Part shown: positions 34,173 through 42,083 of the stretch, piece by piece
How positions within the stretch are numbered: position 1 is the stretch's first letter
Layout: every line of letters starts with the position of its first letter
Position numbers and translations under genes: made by a program
Notes under the pieces: model-generated
Seen by the model: the letters and a program-made list of their open reading frames with translations, nothing else
What the model was told of the DNA's origin: nothing
Database searches by the model: none
DNA from: Aved-18 sp964606665
Lineage (GTDB): Bacteria > Cyanobacteriota > Vampirovibrionia > Obscuribacterales > Obscuribacteraceae
Assembly (NCBI GenBank): GCA_964606665.1
Contig: CAZSHS010000010.1
Span: forward strand, 34,463-98,462
DNA length: 64,000 bases
Direction of reading: 5' to 3'

Positions 34173-35228
34173 TTACATCACTAAAACACAAGACTCTGTA
34201 ACAAACTGAAAAAGCTCTCGACTGGCTCTAAATGTACTTCTACAACATGCCTTTAGAAGTTCGCTCGGGCTCCACCTTTTTCTATCTTCAAAACACCAAA
34301 AAATCGCTAAATAATACTGCAAGTATTTTCGGCTAATTCCGTGAATTAGACTCTGGACAAAAGTGATGAAAGAATCAATTTTCACTTGCTTAGTCGCAGA
34401 GTTAGGTACATCAGAGCGGTTTCTCTTATTTCCAATTTTCTTCTGTTTGAGAGTGAAGTAATCGCCACCATGCCTCTCAACTAAGTTGCTCGTTTCTAGA
34501 AATGTAAGCGAACCTATAACATCACCGCAATACAATCCTGAAAGCTGACAGATAGTATCCAAATGTATTTTTTTGTCGCTAATTAATCGTAGGAGCAAAG
34601 CCTCTTGTTCAGGCAGCTCCCGTGCTTTTGTTTCTGTTTCTGTTTCTGTTTCTGTTTCTGTTTTTGTTTTTGCTAAATGCTCATGCAAATCATTTTCTGT
34701 TCGCGTCTCAAGTATGTAGTCGAAATACTCCTGCTCCAGCGAAGGGTGCTCTCCAACAGGAGTTTGATTGCTACGCTTCCAAAATATCGAAAGAAATTCT
34801 GCCGATTCCACAGAATCAACCGTCTGCATGCTTTCTAGCTGCATGCTTTCCAGTTGTTCGTGAAGTACCGAGCCTAACTTTCTGAATATCATTAGCGCTG
34901 TTGAATAGGCACACTTGGCCAATTGGTGGAACTGCAGAGCGTTAATCTGAATACCATGCTCTAAAAACCAAATTAAACCAAGCCACAACCTCGATTTCCT
35001 CATGAATTCAAAATAAGTGCCGGCCAAGATCCAACCTTTATAATGACAATCTGAGCAAATATATCGGCGCATTCCACGTTCTCGACGCAGCTCACTTGAA
35101 TTACAGCGGCTACATCTAAAAACCCATCCTGTTTCATTCAAATATTTTATTATTTCTTCGAGGCAATCTTCGTCTTGCGGAAAAGCAATTTGAAAATTTT
35201 TCCAAGCCATTTTTTGCATTGCATTCAT
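34173..35228 (-). CDS. IS1595-like zinc-ribbon protein with winged helix in place of the DDE core
   Basis: A 351-residue chimeric protein. Residues about 15-115 match the IS1595 transposase N-terminus: zinc ribbon CSRCNSSE...YICSDC, then GTYFEFMRKSRLWLGLIWFLE and the helix around NALQFHQLAKCAYSTALMIF. The DDE nuclease is missing. In its place are Thr-Glu repeats and a winged helix (LISDKKIHLDTICQLSGLYCGDVI...LVERHGGDYF) resembling the DprA C-terminal domain. The end, HGISRKYLQYYLAIFW, recalls the ISXO2/IS1595 C-terminal motif. It cannot transpose; DNA binding is likely. The ATG at 35228 has AGGAG eight bases upstream. No terminal inverted repeats seen. Confidence 0.62.
   Translation of the reverse strand: MNAMQKMAWKNFQIAFPQDEDCLEEIIKYLNETGWVFRCSRCNSSELRRERGMRRYICSDCHYKGWILAGTYFEFMRKSRLWLGLIWFLEHGIQINALQFHQLAKCAYSTALMIFRKLGSVLHEQLESMQLESMQTVDSVESAEFLSIFWKRSNQTPVGEHPSLEQEYFDYILETRTENDLHEHLAKTKTETETETETETKARELPEQEALLLRLISDKKIHLDTICQLSGLYCGDVIGSLTFLETSNLVERHGGDYFTLKQKKIGNKRNRSDVPNSATKQVKIDSFITFVQSLIHGISRKYLQYYLAIFWCFEDRKRWSPSELLKACCRSTFRASRELFQFVTESCVLVM
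34625..34672. repeat. In-frame hexanucleotide repeat coding for Thr-Glu
   Basis: Five perfect TTTCTG units with degenerate copies on both sides encode the run of alternating Thr and Glu that links the two halves of the IS1595-like protein. Confidence 0.9.
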
Positions 35229-35308
35229 AATCTTTCTCCTGCACTCATAACTAATAACGAGTAATGCGCGCAAAAAGTTCAAATTTCTCTTGCCAGTTTG
35301 ACCAAAAC

Positions 35309-35340
35309 AAAAACGTAAACCGATATCGGATTACGTTTTT
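35309..35340. repeat. Iterated palindrome, copy 7 (near-perfect 32 bp)
   Basis: Centred at 35324/35325 with 16-base arms and one mismatch (TAAACC against GGATTA). It is intergenic, between the divergent IS1595-like and TPR genes, about 85 bases upstream of the latter. Confidence 0.92.
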
Positions 35341-35424
35341 AAAGATTGGAGTAAGTTCAGTTACTGGCTTAAAAGCCATTTTTTTGATTCAATTAGAGGA
35401 TTAATCGATTTAGAGGGTTTATCA

Positions 35425-36093
35425 ATGCGCGTATTGAAAAATGGATTATTCATTGCGATCCTAGCCATTAGTAATCCCTTGGCAGCGTTGGCAGACAATA
35501 TGGAAGAAGGCGCTAAGCTTTATGCGGCGAAAGATTACGCCAAAGCTAAATCAGTGCTAGAAAAAGCAATCGCAGAAAAACAAAATTCATGGAAAGCCCA
35601 TCTCTATCTTGGACACACATTGCTGACGTTAGGTAATTTCACTCACGCCAAGTATCAATATCAGCTTTGTCAGAGATTAACTACAAACGCTGCCGTTTTA
35701 GCTCAGTGCTCCGAGGGAATTTCAAGAGCAGAAAAATACTTGGAAAAACGCAATAACAGCTCTAGTTCAGGCTCTAGCGCAGTGAGCAGTTCCAGCTCGT
35801 CAAAATCTGAAGCTTCCGCTGGGGCTGGAGATTCAGAGAAAGAAGCTGAACTATCGCCTAAAGAAAAAAGAAAAAAAGCGCTTATGGACGAAGCGCGCGA
35901 GAAGATGGACAAAATCAGAGCTGACGCAAAGAAACAAATTGAAGAAGAAAAAAATGGATCCAACGAAGTATTTAAGTATGAAGACGGAAGTCGCGGAACC
36001 GACATCAGCGATGAACGCGAAAAAGAAATAATGAAAGAAGCGGAAGAAAAATGCAAAAAAATAAAGGACGATGCCGAACTTCGTGCTCGCTAA
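35425..36093 (+). CDS. Exported TPR protein with charged C-terminal coil
   Basis: A 222-residue exported protein. The signal peptide ends NPLAALA (about residue 23). Two TPRs follow (GAKLYAAKDYAKAKSVLEKA and KAHLYLGHTLLTLGNFTHA), then a Ser-rich linker (about 112-132) and a highly charged Lys/Glu coiled-coil to the end, with KEIMKEAEEKCKKIKDDAE. GAGG precedes the ATG. Convergent with the patatin-TIR-like gene. Function unknown. Confidence 0.72.
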   Translation: MRVLKNGLFIAILAISNPLAALADNMEEGAKLYAAKDYAKAKSVLEKAIAEKQNSWKAHLYLGHTLLTLGNFTHAKYQYQLCQRLTTNAAVLAQCSEGISRAEKYLEKRNNSSSSGSSAVSSSSSSKSEASAGAGDSEKEAELSPKEKRKKALMDEAREKMDKIRADAKKQIEEEKNGSNEVFKYEDGSRGTDISDEREKEIMKEAEEKCKKIKDDAELRAR

Positions 36094-36103
36094 GCCTAAA
36101 TCA

Positions 36104-37834
36104 TCAAGCCTTTCGCTTTAATTCCTGCTTGTAAACACTATTTGCTACAAAGTCACTGCCTTCATTCAAATCAAAAATACTGTTGTAAAACAAATGTATA
36201 GGCGAGCTTTTATTTAATTGCGAAGCGCCACCTTTGGTGCCTAAAATGNNNNNNNNNNCGATTTTCATGCCCAAAGAAAGCCCCATCTCAACTAAAATGT
36301 CCTTTATTTCATCAAAAACAAAATAAACCAATGTATTACTCGTGGCTACAAGATTTTGCAGCCATTGAAAAATTCGATTATCAAGAACTTGACGAACAAA
36401 GTCAGGCGTAACTAAAAAAATGATACAGTCGGCAAGCCCTTTGGCTCTGTCTACTAACCAACACATATTGTCTTTATTCAATGAAGTGTCATTGTATATG
36501 GTGGCAATTTTGGTCTTGTTGAGAGAGTGAATAAGATTGGCTGCTGCAATTTCTTTATTCTCATCACAAAAAACAAGAAACGCCTTGGATAAAAATTCCG
36601 GACCAGGTAAAGCAGATGAATACACTAAATTCAAACCTCGCAGTGGCAATTGTGATTCTCCGCTGCTTATTGAAGCAGGCGGCACAGTGGCTTCTGAATC
36701 ATGCCTGGAGATAGTATTAGAGTCAGCCACAGCAACAGATGGTCTTTCCGTAATGGATGGTATCACATCTGATGTCGCCGTAGAGGCAGACAGTGCTTGC
36801 AGTTTAGTAAATGTACTGCTCTTACGTACTCGTGGAAATTGCCTCTTCGAGCCCGCTGAAGCTAAGATATGCAACTGATACAAAAGTCTATCAAGAGTAT
36901 CGTTCACCACTGGGTCAGCAATCATTTCTTGAGCGAAGTTTTTCAAGCTTAACATGTTTCTTTCTGAGGCATTATCCATAGTACCAATATTCTCATCATG
37001 GATAATTTGTTGTATTCTAAAATATCGCTGCCGACCATCAGTGGCGATGGGTAAAACTGAGTGCATTTGTTGATCAATAGAGTCTATGTTGCTATCGGCA
37101 TAAACACTGACAATTTCTTTCATCCAATGAAACTGCCCCCAGGTGCGTATATTGTCATAAGCGAGTCCTTTGGAAGTTCGACCTGTCCCAAGCGAGACAA
37201 GCATATAATCACAGGGTTCATTACCAAAGATCGACGAAGCTTCGCAATAGGCTGCCAAAGCCGGATTACTTGCAAATACACTACCGTCAACCACTGATTT
37301 AAAATGTTCGTTTTTATATAAATTGACTGGTTCAAAATAAGTCGGGATAGAGCAAGCTGCACGAGCAACATCTTTTGCAGCCAAATCGAACTCTTCGTGA
37401 TTTTTTGCCAACCAGCTCTTGAACATAATCGGCGATTTTAGTTCGGTATCATATCCGGTGACTGCTACATTTGTTAGACTTTGCTTTAACCGAAAATCAC
37501 CCAAGAGCTCGTCAAACGCCTTGTCCATACTCCTTCTGTCATATTTCGGACGAAGCCAACCATCCATAAAACCATTTTGAGGAAATATGCTGCGTGCATG
37601 CTCTTCGAAAAAACGCACCATGTCCGAGGCGGAGAATTGGGGCGTTAGCGAATTGGCGATGTTTGGTTTAGTCAAACATAAACCAAGTAAACCACCAGTA
37701 GAGGTTCCCACAATAAGATCGAAAAGCTCGCTAATGGGCTTGCTAGCCTGACGCTCCATTTGACTTAAAACAACCGATGGAACAATAGCGCGCACGCCAC
37801 CCGCGTCGATAGAAAGTATCCTCACTATGCGCAT
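36104..37834 (-). CDS. Patatin-like phospholipase with C-terminal TIR/Rossmann-like domain
   Basis: A 576-residue soluble protein. Residues 1-310 are a CapV/plant-type patatin: ILSIDAGGVRAIVPS (oxyanion loop), GTSTGG (nucleophile Ser), FDLIVG before it and VVDGSVFASNP (catalytic Asp). After a variable linker, residues about 410-576 form an alpha/beta domain: AFLVFCDENKEIAAANLI, LADCIIFLVTPDFV and VEMGLSLGMKI. This is the pattern of TIR or nucleoside-deoxyribosyltransferase-like folds (tentative); a clear catalytic Glu is not obvious. Ten Ns interrupt it near residue 526. Such pairings suggest a nucleotide-controlled lipase, as in antiphage effectors. GAGG precedes the ATG. Confidence 0.7.
   Translation of the reverse strand: MRIVRILSIDAGGVRAIVPSVVLSQMERQASKPISELFDLIVGTSTGGLLGLCLTKPNIANSLTPQFSASDMVRFFEEHARSIFPQNGFMDGWLRPKYDRRSMDKAFDELLGDFRLKQSLTNVAVTGYDTELKSPIMFKSWLAKNHEEFDLAAKDVARAACSIPTYFEPVNLYKNEHFKSVVDGSVFASNPALAAYCEASSIFGNEPCDYMLVSLGTGRTSKGLAYDNIRTWGQFHWMKEIVSVYADSNIDSIDQQMHSVLPIATDGRQRYFRIQQIIHDENIGTMDNASERNMLSLKNFAQEMIADPVVNDTLDRLLYQLHILASAGSKRQFPRVRKSSTFTKLQALSASTATSDVIPSITERPSVAVADSNTISRHDSEATVPPASISSGESQLPLRGLNLVYSSALPGPEFLSKAFLVFCDENKEIAAANLIHSLNKTKIATIYNDTSLNKDNMCWLVDRAKGLADCIIFLVTPDFVRQVLDNRIFQWLQNLVATSNTLVYFVFDEIKDILVEMGLSLGMKIXXXXILGTKGGASQLNKSSPIHLFYNSIFDLNEGSDFVANSVYKQELKRKA
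36249..36258. other. Assembly gap of 10 N inside a gene
   Basis: Ten Ns in the C-terminal domain of the patatin fusion, between GMKI and ILGTKGG. The frame is the same on both sides, so the gap length may be right or off by a multiple of three; the residues are lost. Confidence 0.9.
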
Positions 37835-37963
37835 TTTCGGACCTCACCAAAAAACTCGGGTATCCAGAATATTGCCTGGGGGCACCTATCATTTAATCTT
37901 TAACCATACTATCATGGACAAAAATATTCCCTGAAGTAGGCATCGACCACCAAGGATTGATAA

Positions 37964-38797
37964 ATGAACACGATTGCAAGTGCAGTGATTTTAGTTACCG
38001 TTCTAGTCGGAGTGGCTATCAGTGGTCAAATTGTCTTCCGATTGTTCGTGAAGGAAGATTCTCTGGTCGAACATCACGGACCTGCAGAGGCCATGCTAGG
38101 TGTGGTGGGCACCCTATACTCAGTGCTTTTAGGCTTTCTAGTTGCAGGCGCCATGGAAAAATATGCTGAAGCCAAAATGCACACCGAAATGGAAGCTAAT
38201 GGAGTGGCCAATATTTTCAGGCTCGCTCGCGGTTTAGAACAAGATGACCGACTTAGGTTGCGTAAACTTTGTCGTGAGTATTCAAATGAGGTTGTGACTA
38301 TCGAGTGGCCGATTATGGAAACTCGGGGCACAATTAACCACAATTGGCAAGCTTATCAAAAACTATGGGAAGCGGTTGTTTGTGTAAATCCATTAAACGA
38401 ACGCCAAATCAATCTCCATGCAGCTATAGTCCAAGCTATGGAAGATGTGGGGATGAACAGACGTACCCGCATTTTAATAGCAAAAACTGGTCCCTCCACC
38501 ACTTTGTGGATAGTGCTTGGCATAGGTGCTTTTATAACCATTGGCTTTACTTTCGTTTTTTCTTCAAAATGGCAAGCAATTCAGGCGCTGATGACATCGC
38601 TAGTGGCTGCCACTCTGGGATTAAACATGTGGCTCCTTGCTGTGTATAGCACGCCATTCAGCGGTGACCTAAAGATTAATGCAGACATGTTTGAATTATT
38701 GAAAGAAAACGTGTTCAACACTCCAGACACCCCGGCTCGATATCTTCATGACGGACCAGCGCCCGAATCGAAGGCTGCTGAAAAATCCGCCAAATAA
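37964..38797 (+). CDS. DUF4239 membrane protein, paralogue 2
   Basis: A 277-residue protein with the same layout as the gene at 29177: a hydrophobic N-terminus, EAMLGVVGTLYSVLLGFLVAGAMEKY, the helix ANGVANIFRLARGLEQDDR, and the C-terminal STPFSGDLKINADMF. AAGGA lies eight bases before the ATG. It is divergent from the patatin fusion (129 bases between starts). Function unknown; probably a channel-like membrane protein. Confidence 0.87.
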   Translation: MNTIASAVILVTVLVGVAISGQIVFRLFVKEDSLVEHHGPAEAMLGVVGTLYSVLLGFLVAGAMEKYAEAKMHTEMEANGVANIFRLARGLEQDDRLRLRKLCREYSNEVVTIEWPIMETRGTINHNWQAYQKLWEAVVCVNPLNERQINLHAAIVQAMEDVGMNRRTRILIAKTGPSTTLWIVLGIGAFITIGFTFVFSSKWQAIQALMTSLVAATLGLNMWLLAVYSTPFSGDLKINADMFELLKENVFNTPDTPARYLHDGPAPESKAAEKSAK

Positions 38798-38871
38798 TCA
38801 TCGTGGTAATCGTGGTATCTTGAAAAAGCAATCCGCCAAAAGCACCATTTCTTTTGGACTCTTGACTAATT

Positions 38872-40227
38872 TCATGTTTCCTGCAATGGATGGTATTCAT
38901 CTTCGGTAAGACCAAAAGTCCACGCCACGGCTTGACGAGCGCGCACCATATTAGGTGGCACTCGAAGGAAATAATTCTTTCGGATTCCATCAGGCTCAGG
39001 AGTGGAATTAACAACACGAACAACAAGCATGGGTTCGTCACCTTGCACGTTCATTCGATACAAGATGCCGCAATCATCTTGATGTATTTTTATCAAATTG
39101 CCAGTACTTAAATAATTTTCAAGCCCGAAGCGCTCTATTAGAACGCGACGCACCTCGACGTTGGGTTCTGATTCGATCATTTCAACCGATATCGGTTCAG
39201 ATAAATTGATCACGTATTCTGGCACGACTATGCCTCGGTAAGCGTAAACACCCCAACCATCAGGATATTCAATTGCCGCGCCACTTTCACTGTGCAAATA
39301 AAGTCGATTTTCGCGGTTTAGCTGTTTAGGTCGCTCAGTCAATATGCATAGGTTTTTATAAGGCCACCACCACCCAGCCGAGCGAGCAACTTTTTTCAAT
39401 CCAGAGACCGCATCAGCTTCCGCCAGACCCAAGCGAGAAAGATAATCGAAATAAGACAACCATGGCGCATCATGCTGACCAAAACAACACTCCCAAGTTT
39501 GCCGGCCTATCAAGACACCGTTATTCACAGTCATTTCTCTGCGCAATGGCTCAAGAATACAGGCTTCGAGCTGCCTTTGCAGCGGACTAACCAACTCGTG
39601 GCTTATGAATAAGGAAGTTTCTTCCAAGACTTTATCTTTAATTCTGGCTTGAACCAATCGATCCATGTCATTTCTAACTTCTTCAAACACCGAATATCCA
39701 TAGGCTTTACGCAATTGTTTCCAAATCCAAATTCCCAGATGTTCAGAGAAACGCTCCTTTACTACTTTCTCAACTAGATGGGGATATTGTTGGAGAACTT
39801 TCTTTTGTGCCTCTTGCTTAATTTCGCGCTTAATTTGGCTCCATTTTTCATTTCCAACCAGATTTTTAATAAATGGCATACATTGTTGCCAAACCGAGTC
39901 CCACACAGCTCGCTGATGAGGAGCAAGCTGAGCAGGCCAATCAAGATCACTTTTGAGTAATCGCACACAAGTAGCTCCAGCACGAGGCGAATCCAGCCAC
40001 ACAAACATCTTGGGAGGATCCAGCTTCACCGCTCTGTAAGATTCACACACTCCTTCTTGAGCCATTTTGCGATCGGCAGGTGCTGTCAATGCACCTACTT
40101 TTCTCCAGTAGGTTAAGGTAGTGTCTAAACCACGTCTTTGACCGCTTGAAAGCTTACCGACATTCTGCACAATTTTGCGTTGTGCTTTAACAGGCACATT
40201 GACAGACGCTTTGTCAGTCGAGGACAT
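38872..40227 (-). CDS. DUF6745-domain protein
   Basis: A 451-residue cytosolic protein. The C-terminal half carries the DUF6745 signature: WWWPYKNLCILTERPKQL, AAIEYPDGWGVYAYRGI, EVRRVLIERFG, ILYRMNVQGDEPMLVVRVVN and STPEPDGIRKNYFLRVPP with AVAWTFGL near the end. The N-terminal half is helical (LTPREE-like elements absent). The domain is common in actinobacteria, planctomycetes and cyanobacteria, without assigned function. A palindrome copy encodes SEPISVEM in a conserved stretch. The start overlaps the end of the next-upstream gene (40214-40570) by 14 bases, indicating coupled translation. Confidence 0.82.
   Translation of the reverse strand: MSSTDKASVNVPVKAQRKIVQNVGKLSSGQRRGLDTTLTYWRKVGALTAPADRKMAQEGVCESYRAVKLDPPKMFVWLDSPRAGATCVRLLKSDLDWPAQLAPHQRAVWDSVWQQCMPFIKNLVGNEKWSQIKREIKQEAQKKVLQQYPHLVEKVVKERFSEHLGIWIWKQLRKAYGYSVFEEVRNDMDRLVQARIKDKVLEETSLFISHELVSPLQRQLEACILEPLRREMTVNNGVLIGRQTWECCFGQHDAPWLSYFDYLSRLGLAEADAVSGLKKVARSAGWWWPYKNLCILTERPKQLNRENRLYLHSESGAAIEYPDGWGVYAYRGIVVPEYVINLSEPISVEMIESEPNVEVRRVLIERFGLENYLSTGNLIKIHQDDCGILYRMNVQGDEPMLVVRVVNSTPEPDGIRKNYFLRVPPNMVRARQAVAWTFGLTEDEYHPLQET
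39184..39197. repeat. Iterated palindrome, copy 8 (core only)
   Basis: AACCGATATCGGTT, centred at 39190/39191, without the ACGT flanks. It encodes EPISV (minus strand) in the DUF6745 protein, next to the conserved EVRR block, without a length change I can see. Confidence 0.82.
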
Positions 40228-40570
40228 CTCGCGGAGGCGCCTCCGGGACGTACTCTCGCTGTTGAATTACTTTGTAAACGCCTTTGGGGAGAACAATTGT
40301 GGCATGCTCTTCATGCCTTAATCGCGCACCGTCCTCTTTCACCTCGATAAGACGTTGACCATTATAGGTAAACATGGCTGCGCTTGCAGTGCTTAGTGCA
40401 TGACAGTGACCAGTTACCTCTCCATACGCCAAAACTATTCTCTCCTCGAATTCAACAGGCTGAGAATTTGCAGGCAATGACTCAATTTTCTGCAAAAGCA
40501 CGTCGCCTTGCCTGTAGGTAGGTCTAGTATGAATTTGAATTGATTCTTGAGTTTTCTTGAGAAATTTCAT
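40214..40570 (-). CDS. Small partner protein of the DUF6745 gene
   Basis: A 118-residue soluble protein with RQGDVLLQKIESLP, VLAYGEVTGHCHAL, LRHEEHATIVLPKGVYKV and QREYVPEAPPRDVLD. Proteins with this exact motif order occur beside DUF6745 genes in other phyla, so I treat the two as a conserved cassette. Conserved His residues (GHCHAL, RHEEH) suggest a metal site or catalytic centre in a small beta-barrel; unproven. The gene overlaps DUF6745 by 14 bases. Function unknown. Confidence 0.72.
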   Translation of the reverse strand: MKFLKKTQESIQIHTRPTYRQGDVLLQKIESLPANSQPVEFEERIVLAYGEVTGHCHALSTASAAMFTYNGQRLIEVKEDGARLRHEEHATIVLPKGVYKVIQQREYVPEAPPRDVLD

Positions 40571-40640
40571 CAGGATCTATTTAACGAAGAGGAATCTCTA
40601 TTCAATATACCCAAATCCAGACCCTAAATTTGAGCCCGAC

Positions 40641-41204
40641 TTAAAAATGCTGATCAAAGTTTTCAACAAGCGAAACAAACCGTTTTAGAAAGTCAGGTGG
40701 AACATCAAATGGATAGGCGATGCGTGTCTCTAAATGTTTATTCAATTTGGTCGAAAAGGGCGCATAGAGCATCACATGGTAGTACGAATATTCATTGAAC
40801 TTTTTGGGAACTGCGTGCACGCCGCTATATTGACCGTCCTTCAAATCCATGTCGAATAAAATTCCTCCCCAATCTGGACCTTGCTCGACTTTATTGACCG
40901 AAGGAATATCATAGGGGCGACTTTTGAACTCTACATGCAAATGCGTCGAAGTCTGTTTAATTTTTGCCTTTGGAAAATACTCCAAAACAAGCCCTTCAAC
41001 CAACCTTGAATACGAAGCCCATCCCTTCACGTTTGTACCAACGGGCGTCTTACTATTTGACTGTAGAGAAACTTCGTCTAACTTGGGATTATCTCCTTCA
41101 GCCAAATTATGCTCAGAATCTTTTGCTTGGATGACAGTGACATGCAAAAGGGTGACCAACACAAAAAAAGAAGCCCATAAAAGAGATTTTTTGGAACGAA
41201 CCAT
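40641..41204 (-). CDS. Exported hypothetical protein
   Basis: A 187-residue secreted protein. The signal peptide (SLLWASFFVLVTLLHVTVIQA, about residues 7-28) precedes a single domain of mixed strands with KIKQTSTHLHVEFKSRPYDI, WGGILFDMDLKDGQYSG and DVPPDFLKRFVSLVENF. I do not recognise the family. AAAGG lies eight bases before the ATG. A palindrome copy sits just upstream (41230-41254), in the position of promoter or leader. Confidence 0.6.
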   Translation of the reverse strand: MVRSKKSLLWASFFVLVTLLHVTVIQAKDSEHNLAEGDNPKLDEVSLQSNSKTPVGTNVKGWASYSRLVEGLVLEYFPKAKIKQTSTHLHVEFKSRPYDIPSVNKVEQGPDWGGILFDMDLKDGQYSGVHAVPKKFNEYSYYHVMLYAPFSTKLNKHLETRIAYPFDVPPDFLKRFVSLVENFDQHF

Positions 41205-41229
41205 TCTTTTAACCTTTGCAAAGCTGAAA

Positions 41230-41254
41230 TCTAATCCGATATCGGATTACGTTT
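41230..41254. repeat. Iterated palindrome, copy 9
   Basis: Centred at 41240/41241, intergenic between divergent genes, 26 bases upstream of the exported hypothetical's ATG. The left flank is TCTAATCC, the right GGATTACGTTT, the most common asymmetric form. Confidence 0.92.
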
Positions 41255-41306
41255 ACCTGAAATCCTATCAATGCTAACATGAACATTTTGACAAGCGTGT
41301 TATTTG

Positions 41307-41753
41307 ATGCTCGAAGAATTTACTACTCCAATCACTAACGAAAAACAAGCACTTGCCTGGTGGAAGAAATTTCGCACGCTTAGTAATGTCGTCTTGTTTT
41401 TTCTAATGGCAATATGTCTCTTTTGCTTCGTTTCAGTACGTCTGAATCTAGAAATGGCAATTTCAGACCCAGCCCAAAGAGAATATTTCAGCGGATTGGG
41501 GTTCTGTCTTGTAGTTGGCGTTCCGTGGCTCTGGAACTTCATTTTTGATAAAGTGAAAAAGAAAAATCTGCAAGAATTAAAAAAACAAAAAACCATGCAA
41601 ACCAAAAAGGCAAGCACTGTTCTTGTGCTAAGCCTCATTGGTACATTTATCTTAGGAAGCCTGGCATACTTTCTAGATTTCAGTCTTTACATAGCTAACT
41701 ACCAAAAGAGACAGAAAGCAAATAGCAACGTACATGCAATGCCATTGCGTTGA
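41307..41753 (+). CDS. Small membrane protein
   Basis: A 148-residue protein with three hydrophobic segments (about 30-50, 60-80 and 105-128) separated by a basic stretch (FDKVKKKNLQELKKQ) that should face the cytosol. No known domain. The ATG at 41307 follows an in-frame TTG by one codon; neither has a clear ribosome-binding site. Confidence 0.5.
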   Translation: MLEEFTTPITNEKQALAWWKKFRTLSNVVLFFLMAICLFCFVSVRLNLEMAISDPAQREYFSGLGFCLVVGVPWLWNFIFDKVKKKNLQELKKQKTMQTKKASTVLVLSLIGTFILGSLAYFLDFSLYIANYQKRQKANSNVHAMPLR

Positions 41754-41775
41754 TTACTGCTGCGACAAACCAAGA

Positions 41776-42006
41776 CTATTTACTAGAATCGTCACAGTTT
41801 CCCTTTGTGCGCTCACATTCTTCATCTTTGGCTTTTTGCTCTTGTTCAAGCGAGAAATCACTTTTGTGAGTGCCTTTCAAAGCTGATTCAGTCAGCTCTT
41901 CTTTCGCGCCTTGTTCTTCTTTCGAGTCTTGTTCCTCTGACGCGTCTTGTTTCTCTGACTCGTCTTTATCGTCATCAGTCTCATTAACGTCATATTTTTT
42001 AGTCAT
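41776..42006 (-). CDS. Small acidic repeat protein
   Basis: A 76-residue very hydrophilic protein rich in Glu, Asp, Lys and Gln, with imperfect repeats of the EEQ-x-KEEQ kind (about residues 20-40). Two cysteines near the C-terminus (EECERTKGNCDD) may form a disulfide or bind metal. AGGGAGA lies just before the ATG at 42006, which is preferred to an upstream in-frame ATG. Probably unstructured; function unknown. Confidence 0.5.
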   Translation of the reverse strand: MTKKYDVNETDDDKDESEKQDASEEQDSKEEQGAKEELTESALKGTHKSDFSLEQEQKAKDEECERTKGNCDDSSK

Positions 42007-42083
42007 CCCTGTTCTCCCTAAAATACTTCTATGTGTTATAGCTAGCACAAGTCTGACGCAATAAATAAATTCTGGTTCCCTCT

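Noticed and set aside
34173..35340. Active insertion sequence
   Set aside because: No DDE nuclease, no terminal inverted repeats and no target-site duplication could be seen.
36104..38797. CBASS operon centred on the patatin
   Set aside because: No cyclic-dinucleotide synthase, Cap2 or Cap3 gene is adjacent, so only a single-gene effector can be suggested.
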